A stretch of 64,000 nucleotides of DNA from Globisporangium splendens (lineage: Eukaryota > Oomycota > Peronosporomycetes > Pythiales > Pythiaceae), in contig VFIW01000008.1 in the NCBI GenBank assembly GCA_006386115.1, forward strand, positions 124,001 to 188,000, written 5' to 3'. Both the position numbers and the translations under genes were made by a program. How positions within the stretch are numbered: position 1 is the stretch's first letter; every line of letters starts with the position of its first letter. Under the pieces are notes generated by a model, which saw nothing but the letters and a program-made list of their open reading frames with translations, did no database searches and had not been told where the DNA came from. Of this stretch, positions 32,449 to 42,275 are shown piece by piece.

Positions 32449-35400
32449 ATGAGTGAGAAGAGTGTCAGTCAAACGTCAAGTTTGATCGTTCACAAAGTTC
32501 ATGTAGACGGTATTGCAACGCCTCTACGAGCTTTGGTTGACACTGGTGCATCGAACAACTTTGTTCGAAATGAAGTGATCGTCGGGCATGGTGTCTTCGT
32601 GCCTGATGCGTATGAAGAGAAGACAATGATTGTCCGGTTGGCAAATGGGTCAACTGTGAAGATGCCGAAGCGCGTGGTGCGCTTGGCAATCAAGTGTGAA
32701 GATTTCTGAGGTGAAGGCGAGTTTATCCTACTCGACCTCGATGACAAATTTGACATCATCCTGGGCATGCCGTGGTTGAAGCGTTACCAACCTAGCATCG
32801 ACTGGATGAATATGAAGATCTCCGTTGGCAAGTCACGCGATGTTGACTTGTGCTGCACAACAACGGATGAAGTGGTATGGGTGTATACATCTGTGGAAGA
32901 GATCCCAGATGACCCTTGTGATATTGCGGTGTGCGATGGCCCCCCATGTTCACAAGTTGTACCCATTTTGGAGAAGATGAACGGAGGTGGAGCAGTCAGG
33001 CGACAGAAAAAGACTGTCTCCTTTGCCATCGACGACGAGAAGGTTCGCGATGGCGTTAACAAGAGTGAATGGAAGAGGAACAGACACCCTCCCCAAGACA
33101 AGAAGAAGAAGACCAGCAAGAGAAGTGTTCCGTCAAGAGTTTTGAGTTTCCCTGATCAAGGTACAAGTGGTGATGACGAAGGGAGTGCCCAAGCACAAGA
33201 CGCTCCAAGCGAGTTTGTGAATATCGCAGTCTACAATGAAGAAGGTGACGTGGATGTAATCCGTCACGTGAAGATTGAAAATCCTCCAAGTTCAGTCGAA
33301 GAGTTGATTTCCTTGCCATCGATGAGCAAGAAGACACTGGAGCGCAGCCTAGCGAGAGGCGATATTGCGCAGGTGTGTGTGATCGTCGAAATGGTCGACG
33401 AAGGCTTCGTCAACACAGCACCAAGTGCGGATGCAGATGTGTTGGACGAAAAGACACGGAAGGAAAGGTTCGAGGAGCAGTCGTGGGACGCCCTCAAGAA
33501 GAACCCCGTGTATGCGCTTGCCAGGGAATATGAAGACATTTTCCCTGACAAGGTGCCGGACGAATTGCCATTCGACAGAGGCATTCGTCATGAGATTGAT
33601 GTACTTCCTGGCACGAAGTACTGCATCACAAGACAGTGGCCGTTGCCAAAGGAACAAGTCGAGGCGATCCACGAGTTCTTTGCACAACGTGCTGAGGCTG
33701 GTCATGTGCGGGAGAGCAAGTCTCCGCATTGCAGCCCCACTTTCTGTGTGAAGAAGGCAACTGGAGGTTGGCGCATTGTTCACGCTTTCAACAAGCTGAA
33801 CGACGCGACAATTTCAGCCCAGACTCCGGTTCCACGCAAGGACATGATCCTTGATGGAATGGTTGGCAGCACCGTCTTTAGTGCTATCGATCTGAAAGAT
33901 AGGTTCTATCAGATTCGAATGCGCGAAGACGATGTCCCACTAACCGCAGTGAGTACCCCGAGTGGTATGCTGTGGGAATGGTTAGTGATGCCACAGGGAC
34001 TGAAGAATGCTCCTGCGACCTTCAATCGAATGGTCACGAACGTTCTTCGTCCTCTGCGAACATTTGCACCAAGTTACTTTGACGATATTTTCGTTCATAG
34101 TAAGACCACGAATGGGAAGTCTGATGCCGGTGTTCATCTCGACCATCTTCGTCAAGTATTCCAGGTCATGCGTGAGAACAAGCTCTACACAAACTTGAAG
34201 AAGTGCATGTTCTTCGCCCCCGAGATCCCTGTTCTCGGTTGTTTTGTGGGCAAGAGCGGTGTTCGAGTCGATCCGGAGAAGGTCAAAGCTATTGACGATT
34301 GGCCAGTGCCTCAGAACGTCAAACAGCTGCGACAATGGTTGGGTCTAGCCAACTACTTGCACAAGTACACGCGCAATTATGCAGCGTTGGTGCAACCCCT
34401 CACACAGCTCTTGAAGAAAGACGTTGAGTGGAAGTGGTCGAAAGACCATCAGACGGCGTTCGAAGAAGTCAAGAGGAGTCTTCAAGAAGCTCCTGTGTTG
34501 GCTCTGCCAAACCACGACAAGCCGTTCCACGTCGTCTGTGATGCGAGCGACTATGCCATCAGTTGCGCCTTAATGCAACACGATGATGAGGGTCATGAGC
34601 GAGTTGTGTCATATCAGTCACGACAACTCCGACCCGCAGAACGGAACTACCCAGTTCACGACAAGGAACTTCTGGCGATGAAGTATTCTTTGGTCAAGTT
34701 CCGTGTGTATCTGCTTGGTGAGGAGCGCTTTGCTATCTACACTGATCACGCGTCTCTGCGTACGGCAGTGGAGACTCCTCATTTGTCGCAAAGAATGGCG
34801 AGATGGTTCTCCTTCTTTGCAGAGTACAACTTTGTTGTACACTACAAACCAGGCAAGACGAACATCTTAGCCGATGCGCTGTCAAGACGTCCGGATTACG
34901 ATCCGAAGACCAAGAGTGAGGACACGGATGGAGCGTGTCGACTCTGTGAAGATGTTCAAGCGATCGCGGTGCGAGCTGCGACTACAGTGCGAGAAGAGAT
35001 CGTCGAAGGGTACAAGTCTGACGAAACATGTCAGGACTTGTTGAAGTATTTCAAGGACCCTTCGGACAAAGCACTGCAAGGTCTTCCGTCGCGCACAAGA
35101 TCGCGAGTTCACCGCTTCCGAGTACACAATGGGTTGTTGTACTATGCGGTTGAACAAGGGGATACAGCAAGGGTTGTTGTTCCCAACGACGCAGACCTTC
35201 GTCATCGACTCTTGTATGAGTACCATGACAGTCCTTCGGGTGGCCATCTCGGACGTGAGAAAACGTTTCTCAGTCTTTCCCGGGATTACTACTGGCCACA
35301 CATGTACAAGTGGGTGCGCAAGTATGTGAGGACTTGCGAGATCTGCCAACGAGTGAAACCCTCTGGTTCCACGCAGGCACCACTTCGTTCATTGGCTGTC

Positions 35401-37107
35401 CCATCGGACAGTTGGAAGTCTGTGAGTATGGATTTCATATTCGGACTTCCTCGAGACACACATGGACGCAACGGCATCCTTGTGTTTGTGGACCGATTCA
35501 GCAAGATGGTCCATCTTGCGCCTGTTTCGGACAAGATCTCTGCTGAGAAGACTGCCAAGGTCTTTGTAGACGTCGTATTCCGTCTACACGGACTACCAGT
35601 CGAGATCGTGTCTGACCGTGACACCCGTTTCACGTCCAAGTTCTGGCGTGCACTGTTCGGACTTCTGGACACCAAGTTGCCCATGTCAACAGCGGCACAC
35701 CCTGAAACGGACGGTCAAACAGAGCGAGTGAATCGCGTCCTCGAAGACGTGTTGCGCAGCTACGCAACGTCTTTCAAAGAGTGGAGTGAGTTTCTCCCTC
35801 TTGCCGAGTTTGCGTTGAACAACTCCACGCATGTCTCGACAGGTCACTCTCCATTTTGTGTGAACTATGGTATTCACCCTCGAGTGCCAGCGTCACTAGT
35901 AGGAGAGGTTTCTACCTTAAGTGGGGGAGGGACTATGGCTAAGGAGCCACAGTCAGACCTGAATGCTGTCACAGAGTTAAAAGCGAATTTTGACTCGATG
36001 AAACCTCTAGACGACATGACAAGTCGTGAGGAACAGCAAGTCGATGACTTTATTGTGAGGAGACAAGCCGTTGTGAGGTTTGTTCGAGACGCAATCGCGA
36101 AGGCTCAGGATCTGCAAAAGGAACAAGCAGACAAGAGCGGAAGGAAGAACAAGCAAGTATATAAGATCAATGATCTTGTATTACTTAGCACGGCGAACCT
36201 GCCTGAACATGCAGTGTCCAACTTGGGAAGCTCAAAGCTTCTGCCAAGGTTCATCGGACCGTTCAAGGTAGCGAAATGCAATGGTGATGCCTACACGCTA
36301 GACATACCTACACGCATGCGTCTACACCCGACATTTTATGTGGGTAGACTGAAGCCTTACCTTCCAAGTGGATCTGCGGATCCTGCGAGATCTTCCGCAA
36401 ACGATCGAGCTGATCGTGAAGCTTCTCCACTTGATTGCGAAGAGCAAACAGCTCATCGCTCTGGAGATTCTTCTCGGCGTACAGGAGTTGCAGGACGTCG
36501 AAGGATTGGTCCTTCACTGCCTCCAACGCTTGAAGACGAGAATGGTACTCACCACGAAGTACCTCGAGAGCCGAACCTGCCTCTTCCGCAGAGCGCAAAA
36601 GGCGATCGTGAGCCAACTCACGAGACTTCTCGTTCTTCCGGAGTCGAACAAGTTCGTCCTGAACCTGTTGGAACCGTTCCTCGAAACGGGACTCCAAAGC
36701 CGAACACTGGGCAGAACCTTCTGTCAGATCGTCGATCTTCGATTCATGATCGGCGACAAGGTTCTCGAGACTCTCGCAGCGTTCCTCAAGTGTCGAACAA
36801 CGCTGCTGCAGCGCCTCGATTTGCCCACGATGAGCACTCTTCCACTTCCAGAGTCGCTCAATCGTTTTCTCGTTCAGCCCCACCCCCGTTGTTAGACTCT
36901 CAGGGAGAGCATCGCTGGGTGGTTGAGTCGATTGTTGATCACGAAGATCGACCGACTCATCGTCGAGGAAAGAAGCAGTTGAACCATCAACGCTTCTACA
37001 GAGTCCGGTGGCGTGGCTATCCACCGAGCTCGGATACGTGGGAACCCCGTCAGACATTGGAGTCTGATGTTCCCGACGTGGTCCGCAGCTATGAGAACTG
37101 CTTGTAG
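32449..37107 (+). pseudogene. G2 protease, reverse transcriptase, RNase H, integrase, chromodomain
   Basis: One frame with a single TGA at 32707-32709. Protease has LVDTGASNNFV near 32540 and the late ILGMPWL. The 1446 codons after the stop encode a linker and then reverse transcriptase with FSAIDLKDRFYQI, MPQGLKNAP and an unusual YFDD at about 34075-34086. RNase H (VCDASDYAISC), integrase HHCC and DDE (SMDFIFGLP, IVSDRDTRFTSKFW, TDGQTERVN), a GPF/Y tail near 36260, a 180-residue Ser/Arg/Pro-rich spacer of low complexity and a C-terminal chromodomain (FYRVRWRGYPPSSDTWEP) follow. The spacer region is overlapped on the other strand by a long coiled-coil ORF, which probably explains its odd composition. 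Confidence 0.88.
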
Positions 37108-37450
37108 CGTCGCCAGGGGTGACACTACGACGACCAGAGCTACGGTTCGCTCTGTCGTCAGCAGGAGTTCTTCTTTCGGCACGAGCATTGCCACGACGAA
37201 GAAGACGCTCCATCTTGTTCTCGTTCTCAAGACGAACAAATGTTCGCCATGAGTCTCTCTGGGCTGCGATGTGTTGGTTCGGATCATCGCGATCGTTGAT
37301 CCGACGCCAACTGAAGAGCCGCTCCTTGTAGAACTCGAGATCCCCCTTCTTCTTCAGAATGGGAGAAATGTCGAAGAGTTCTGGAGCTGTCCGCTGTCGC
37401 TTGGACGACGGACGTTCTTCACGGTTCACTTGGTCACTTGGTCGCTTCAT
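36308..37450 (-). CDS. Antisense ORF of G2: basic, coiled-coil protein
   Basis: 380 codons from the ATG at 37450 (413 if the ATG at 37549 inside the 3' LTR is used). The N-terminus is basic with a nuclear-localisation-like KRPSDQ...SSKRQR, then a compact segment (FDISPILKKKGDLEFYKERL, then FSWRRIND and WRTFVRLENENKMERLLRRG). A Ser/Thr-rich linker follows. From about 36874 to 36392 comes a 160-residue coiled coil with regular heptads (IEALQQRCSTLEERCESLENL and onward). The first 110 codons lie beyond the pol stop, where the sense strand is non-coding; the rest faces the low-complexity spacer between integrase and chromodomain. Heptad periodicity over 160 codons is hard to get by chance. Function unknown. 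Plant Tat-lineage elements carry extra antisense ORFs near the 3' LTR, a loose precedent. Confidence 0.6.
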   Translation of the reverse strand: MKRPSDQVNREERPSSKRQRTAPELFDISPILKKKGDLEFYKERLFSWRRINDRDDPNQHIAAQRDSWRTFVRLENENKMERLLRRGNARAERRTPADDRANRSSGRRSVTPGDATSSSHSCGPRREHQTPMSDGVPTYPSSVDSHATGLCRSVDGSTASFLDDESVDLRDQQSTQPPSDALPESLTTGVGLNEKTIERLWKWKSAHRGQIEALQQRCSTLEERCESLENLVADHESKIDDLTEGSAQCSALESRFEERFQQVQDELVRLRKNEKSRELAHDRLLRSAEEAGSALEVLRGEYHSRLQALEAVKDQSFDVLQLLYAEKNLQSDELFALRNQVEKLHDQLDRLRKISQDPQIHLEGKASVYPHKMSGVDACV

Positions 37451-37513
37451 TGCCGAATGGAAAGTGAACTGCTCCGAAAGGTCTGCAAAAGTACGCAAGG
37501 TACTTGTGACTTT

Positions 37514-37526
37514 AAGGAGGGGGTGA
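37514..37526 (+). other. G2 polypurine tract
   Basis: AAGGAGGGGGTGA directly precedes the 3' LTR (TGTAATGG) and fits a plus-strand primer. Confidence 0.75.
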
Positions 37527-38176
37527 TGTAATGGGCCATAACCAGCCATTACATGAAGGTGGATCTGTTCCCAGATCTAGTGTGCCATACACCACCTTCA
37601 GCGTGCATTGTGGAGACACAAATAACAAAAGGGATTACGGTAAGACAGTCCCCACATGCACGTGTGACGTCATTCGATGACGTCACGAGTGTTCTCTGTG
37701 CTGATCAGTGCAGAATGTTGTTCTCATGTACTAATCAGTACAGAGCGATGACATCCATGTACTAATCAAGTACTGAGTGATGGTTCCTGCTTGGGAAACT
37801 GGAATGGCGACGAGACCGACGTGTCTCTGCCACCTGGAGTGAGTGGCGCGAGCCAATCACTTTGCAGGGATTTTATACAAGACTTGAAGTTCAAGCTTCT
37901 AGAAGATCTCGTAGGTTCAACCTCAGTGTACCCAAGGTTTTATATATCAGATTCATAGGTTTTATTGTGTATGTTTATGTTTTAGTTATAAAAGCTGTAG
38001 GATCCCTTGGGGTTCATTAGCAAGTAGCGACAGGAACCATAACCATTTTCAATTCAGTTGCAAATTTTCCTCCAAGTACTCAAGTCTTCTTCCTCCCTCC
38101 AAGTCGGAGATCGCTTCCTCTGGCACAAGCGTGTGTGCCGTGTTTGAGGGGCTGTTGTGAACAGCGCCCTTTTACA
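37527..38176 (+). repeat. G2 3' LTR
   Basis: 650 bases, TGTAATGG...CTTTTACA, followed by CCTCG (38177-38181). It carries the same TGACGTCA pair (37665-37672 and 37678-37685). On the minus strand it is where a promoter for the antisense ORF would have to lie. Confidence 0.9.
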
Positions 38177-38598
38177 CCTCGACTCTGACCCTGGGATAGC
38201 TCACCCAACTGGTCACGCAAACGCTCTTGTAGATCGGCGGGAATAAATTCGTTTCCTAGTTCTAGGAAGAATTGGTCAACCGTCTCAATCTCTGTCTTCT
38301 TCACAATGAACCACTGGGCAGCTTCCTGCCGCAGGGTCCCTCCCAACATCGCCAAAAGGCGTGGCTGTAGGCTAGCATCCTGTCTGTCAATGTTCCTCGC
38401 CTTTAAATAGTCTCCGACTTGCTCTTTATATAACTGAAACGATTCTTGTAATGCTCCACTATACACCGGTAATTTACATCCCTCTAATTTTATCTCTGAC
38501 TCCCGTTTTACTTGCTGGAATTCTTTGATCATCTCTGCTTGCTGGTTTAGCACTGCCAGCATACTCTGCAACAACTGGGCACCCGTTGGTTCGTTCAT
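38177..38598 (-). pseudogene. G1 gag N-terminal part, original copy
   Basis: Starts at the ATG at 38598 (MNEPTGAQLLQSM) and is cut by G2 at CCTCG. It matches 29227-29648 with about two residue changes. Together with 27353-28576 it would form a continuous gag, so the gene was intact when G2 inserted. Confidence 0.85.
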
Positions 38599-38785
38599 CT
38601 TTGTACTTTTCTTGACTTGACTTCACACTCGGTATTTTACGTAACCGGTTTCACTTGACTTGGCAGGCAGGGACTGGAGTCGAGATTCTATCTTGTGGGA
38701 TCTTAAAAACCAGTATAATACGAAGCTATACTTTTATTTTTTTTTATTTATTTTTTTGTTTCTTTTATTTTTTAATTGTGTATTT

Positions 38786-39136
38786 TTAGTCGAACTTAGG
38801 CGGAGGAACTTGACTTGGACGCAGCTTGGCCTTCCCAGTAGCTGTACTCGATACCGGCGGATCTCGTAGCGCGCGGCGAAAACACTCGCCAATACCGTCG
38901 GATGCGTCGATGATTCCTTGAGCGATCCGGATTAGAGCCTTCTTTGCGCGTTTCTTCTTCAGCTTGTCTGGACACTTGTCCACGTGCTTCTCTAGCACTT
39001 CACAAATCCGGAAAGCCTTCGTCAGACAGTTCACGAGGTCTTGACGGGCTTTATCAGCTTCTGCAGGTTTCGGCACGCCTAAGTACGTAAGGCTGCCTTG
39101 AATCGGGACCTGCTTGACGCGCGGCTTCTTGGGCAT
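38786..39136 (-). CDS. G1 small ORF ahead of gag
   Basis: 116 codons between the primer binding site and gag, same strand as gag, with about 190 bases between its stop and the gag ATG. The product is basic and mostly helical (DLVNCLTKAFRICEVLEKHV, then CPDKLKKKRAKKALIRIAQG), with a proline-rich end. I recognise no family. Its position equals that of the small ORFs in G3 and G4, though sequence similarity to them is not obvious. The other copy, 29838-30189, has a frameshift. It may be an accessory gene of the element or a leader fragment. Confidence 0.5.
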   Translation of the reverse strand: MPKKPRVKQVPIQGSLTYLGVPKPAEADKARQDLVNCLTKAFRICEVLEKHVDKCPDKLKKKRAKKALIRIAQGIIDASDGIGECFRRALRDPPVSSTATGKAKLRPSQVPPPKFD

Positions 39137-39526
39137 CGAGTTGGGGAGGATATCAACTCTGGGAGTTCACAATCACAGTCTTGATCCTCTAATGAGGGCT
39201 TCACCTAGGCGCGCCTGACGATGACACCACGGAATAACACCCTAAAGAATACAGACAGTTAGGGCGAACCCGAGACACCGTGCCACTATTAGAGAAACCG
39301 AGGTAGACCAGAACACAAAATTACGCACAAAAGCACGACTGGCTCAACACTACAGGAGTTACTGCCACAGAACACCAAAGGGTCAACGCACCGACAATGG
39401 TTCCGGTATTTATGTCACTAAAGCAACACCCGTTCAGAAAGCGGCTCGAATAGCAACCTCGGAGGTGCCTGGCTTGGACGACGACGGCGACTTGAACGCT
39501 GGGAAACGGCCACACTCCCCCCCGGA

Positions 39527-39541
39527 CGCAAAGTGCTACCA
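39527..39541 (-). other. G1 primer binding site
   Basis: Read on the minus strand, TGGTAGCACTTTGCG begins two bases after the 5' LTR end. It shares 13 bases with the G2 site. Confidence 0.6.
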
Positions 39542-39543
39542 GA

Positions 39544-39974
39544 TGTAACGGTTTGGGGTCTTCTTGAGATCTGATTGGTCGAAAGTCGGAACTTGATTGG
39601 CTGAAAGTCGGGGACGATGGCTTGGACTCGGAGGAGGAGATGGCAACTTGATGGCAAATTGGAAAGTGAATTGAATGGAGGACTTAGTTCGCTAGCGCTA
39701 CGTCTAAGCCTCCCTGCATGCATGCCTATCCTTTTCTTCAACTGATTCGACTTTTCTCCCTATCCAGGTGTCCAGCCTGCACCTGTATTTTTATCTGACT
39801 AGTTCCATATAACTGTATATATTAGTGTTACATATGAATGAGAGCCTGACCTCGGACTCGAGGTCAGGCACACGTTACACATGCCACGACGCTCCGCACG
39901 CTAGGCACGTGCGAAGTCAGGCACATGCCGATCCTACGCGCGTGCCTGGCGTGCGAGGTCAGGCACACGCGACA
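39544..39974 (-). repeat. G1 5' LTR
   Basis: 431 bases, flanked on the right by CACAA (39975-39979), which matches the duplication at 23927-23931. It differs from the 3' LTR at roughly nine positions by eye. Confidence 0.9.
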
Positions 39975-39979
39975 CACAA

Positions 39980-40592
39980 AGCAAAGCGCAGGACAAGGCG
40001 TCATTCCATGTCCGAAACATTTTTGGGTGCAGCGCGATGTGGAGACAGCACTGACAAGAGAGCGTACATGATCAATCACATTCGATGATGTAGGAAGAAT
40101 TTCTCCATCTAGATGCTTTAAAGATCTTGTGTTGCGGACTGGATGGCCACAGTAAGCTTATCCAATGAAAGCTGCGTCCGCCTTCGTTCACGTTCTGACA
40201 TTTCAGCGGCCAGCGATTCAGATACCCTTTCCGTTCAGCAGTTTGCTGAGTGGCTCGATACAATTGAAGACGTTTGCGATAGAATCTGCTTTCCATCTCC
40301 GATGTCCGCCATCTGGCATGGAATGCTATCTCAAGATACTGCACTGACGGGCAACCACTCAGTCCGTCAGTGTGTTCTCGCCGTACACCGGTGACAGCAT
40401 ACGCATCTCGTGACAGCTTGTGTGTTGGGATTCCTCGCGGCGACTGTGTCTCACCAGTTCCTATTTCTTGGCTTGGTGAATATGCGTTTGGACGTTCAGG
40501 GGGCGAATAGCTTAGGTTACCAGGCGAAAATCGTCGTCATGGACAAGATGATATCATACTGGCACAGCTGCTGGACAGATTGATCTAGCGAC
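39980..40592. other. Right flank of G1, unassigned
   Basis: About 610 bases of pre-insertion locus. An 83-codon frame at 40143-40394 (starting MATVSLSNESCVRL, ending at a stop before 40395) is the only candidate; no domain is recognised and the coding status is unclear. Confidence 0.35.
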
Positions 40593-41168
40593 TGTAAGAG
40601 GGCGCTGTTCACAACAGTTCCTCAAACACGGCACACACGCTTGTGCCAGAGGAAGTGATCTCCGACTTGGAGGGAGGAAGAAGACTTGAGTACTTGGAGG
40701 AAAATTTGCAACTGAATTGAAATGTAGTTATGGTTCCTGTGACGTGTGCCTGACCTCGCACGCCAGGCACGCGCGTAGGATCGGCATGTGCCTGACTTCG
40801 CACGTGCCTAGCGTGCGGAGCGTCGTGGCATGTGTAACGTGTGCCTGACCTTGAACTCGAGGTCAGGCTCTCATGCATATGTAACACTAAAATATACAGT
40901 TATATGGAACTAGTCAGATAAAAATACAGGTGCAGGCAGGACACCTGGATAGGAAGAAAAGTCGAATCAGTTGAAGGAAAGGATAGGCATGCATGCAGGG
41001 AGGCTTAGACGTAGCGCTAGCGAACTAAGTCCTCCATTCAATTCACTTTCCAATTTGCCATCAAGTTGCCATCTCCTCCTCCGAGTCCAAGCCATCGTCC
41101 CCGACTTTCAGCCAATCAAGTTCCGACTTTCGACCAATCAGATCTCAAGAAGACCCCAAACCGTTACA
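40593..41168 (-). repeat. Composite LTR: G2-type U5 fused to a G1 LTR
   Basis: 576 bases, TGTAAGAGGGCGC...CCGTTACA on the plus strand. The first 145 bases are the reverse complement of 31037-31181, including the ATAACTACATTTC variant. The rest is a G1 LTR whose outer end is followed by TTGTGAGTCG, exactly as at the left end of G1. It therefore repeats the fusion junction at 31036/31037 and carries G1's own flank. No target-site duplication surrounds it. Confidence 0.8.
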
Positions 41169-42275
41169 TTGTGAGTCGTGGTTGCGCCACTGTTCATGTT
41201 GTTCCTGTCGTCCTCTCTTCATCCTTAAGATGGTGTTAATGAGAATCACTGCTACACCGCCACATGACATTTTTCAAGTCACACGTGCTGACGCTCAAGC
41301 AGCTGAAGTATGTAACCAAGCCAAAAGTGTCGGGTTATTACATAGGCTGTGTTTATGTACGCGACAACTCAGCGAGAAAAAGGAGTATTTAGTGAGCAAA
41401 TTCACAAGCCAGAAAAAATCGCCATGTACAGAATCGTCCTACACTGGTAAATGCCAAATTTTCCAACCTGTCAGGATGTGCGTGCATCGTACGAGTAGTC
41501 TGTAATACGAAAAGTATTGGCATTCGTAGAGCTCGCATGTTAGGTACGAGACAAACATGTAAAACTCGGAACTCGTGACTAAAATCAGAAGCAAAAAGGT
41601 TGGCGGGAAGTGCTCCTACATGCCCAGAGTCGCATCGACGACATCTCCGTTTGCCCTTGAGCAGGCTCCGGACTCCCAAGTCATAGGACTCACTGGCATA
41701 CATTACGCAGAAAATATCCCCAACTTCACCTAAATGCATGCACATGCAACTGCAGCACGCAAAGCTCGTCAACTTTCATTTGCTGTAAACAGCTCTCGTT
41801 GGTGGATAGAGTGTTGCTGGGCCGGGTCAGTCCATAGAAGGGGAAATGGTAGAGAACGCATTCATATGCATCGACTTACCTGCAACATAGTCTGGGGTGT
41901 TTTTATGATGAGTACACCGATTGTTTACTTGATCATCGTCCTTGAACAGCGCGAAACGTCAGAGGATAAAGAGTCTCTCATCCTCTCGAACCCACCGTTT
42001 GCATTAGCTCCACTTGGTTCATTCTCGAAAACGCAGCGATCCGCGCACTCACCGACCAACCAAGTCAATCCCAAGTCCATCGACTCCGCGTCACACCATG
42101 GCTGCCAAGACGGTCCTCATCACTGGAAGCTCCCGTGGCATCAGTCTCAAGTTCGTCGAAGAGTACATCAAGCTCGGATGGAACGTCGTCGCCGCTGTCC
42201 GCAGCCCAGCCAAGGCCGAACAGGTATCCAAGACTCGCAAAGCTGCCATCTCATATCCGCCTCGTTACGCATGTG
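40736..42275. repeat. Right arm of the large inverted duplication
   Basis: Reverse-complement copy of 22827-24362, running from the G1 LTR part through the SDR-3 promoter and first exon into the intron, where homology ends at CATGTGAAAA. Because it contains the G1/flank junction, it was copied after G1 inserted. Confidence 0.88.
42019..42033 (+). promoter_or_regulatory. Core promoter element of SDR-3
   Basis: TCATTCTCGAAAACG, about 65 bases before the ATG; it matches the SDR-2 element at 21754-21768 at 13 of 15 positions. The same element lies in the left arm before SDR-3L. Confidence 0.6.

Larger units (their letters stand above)
23932..39974 (-). mobile_element. G1: Ty3/gypsy retrotransposon on the minus strand, interrupted by G2
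   Basis: The outer LTRs are 23932-24362 and 39544-39974, both 431 bases and about 2 percent different by eye. They are flanked by the duplication CACAA at 23927-23931 and 39975-39979. On the minus strand the order is 5' LTR, a primer binding site TGGTAGCACTTTGCG just inside 39541, a small ORF (38786-39136), gag, protease, reverse transcriptase/RNase H/integrase with chromodomain, a GGGGGGA polypurine tract near 24364, and the 3' LTR. G2 with CCTCG duplications splits gag at 28576/38177. A duplicated slice (29227-31036) sits inside the G2 part. Lesions include a stop in the protease region and a frameshift before reverse transcriptase. Confidence 0.9.
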
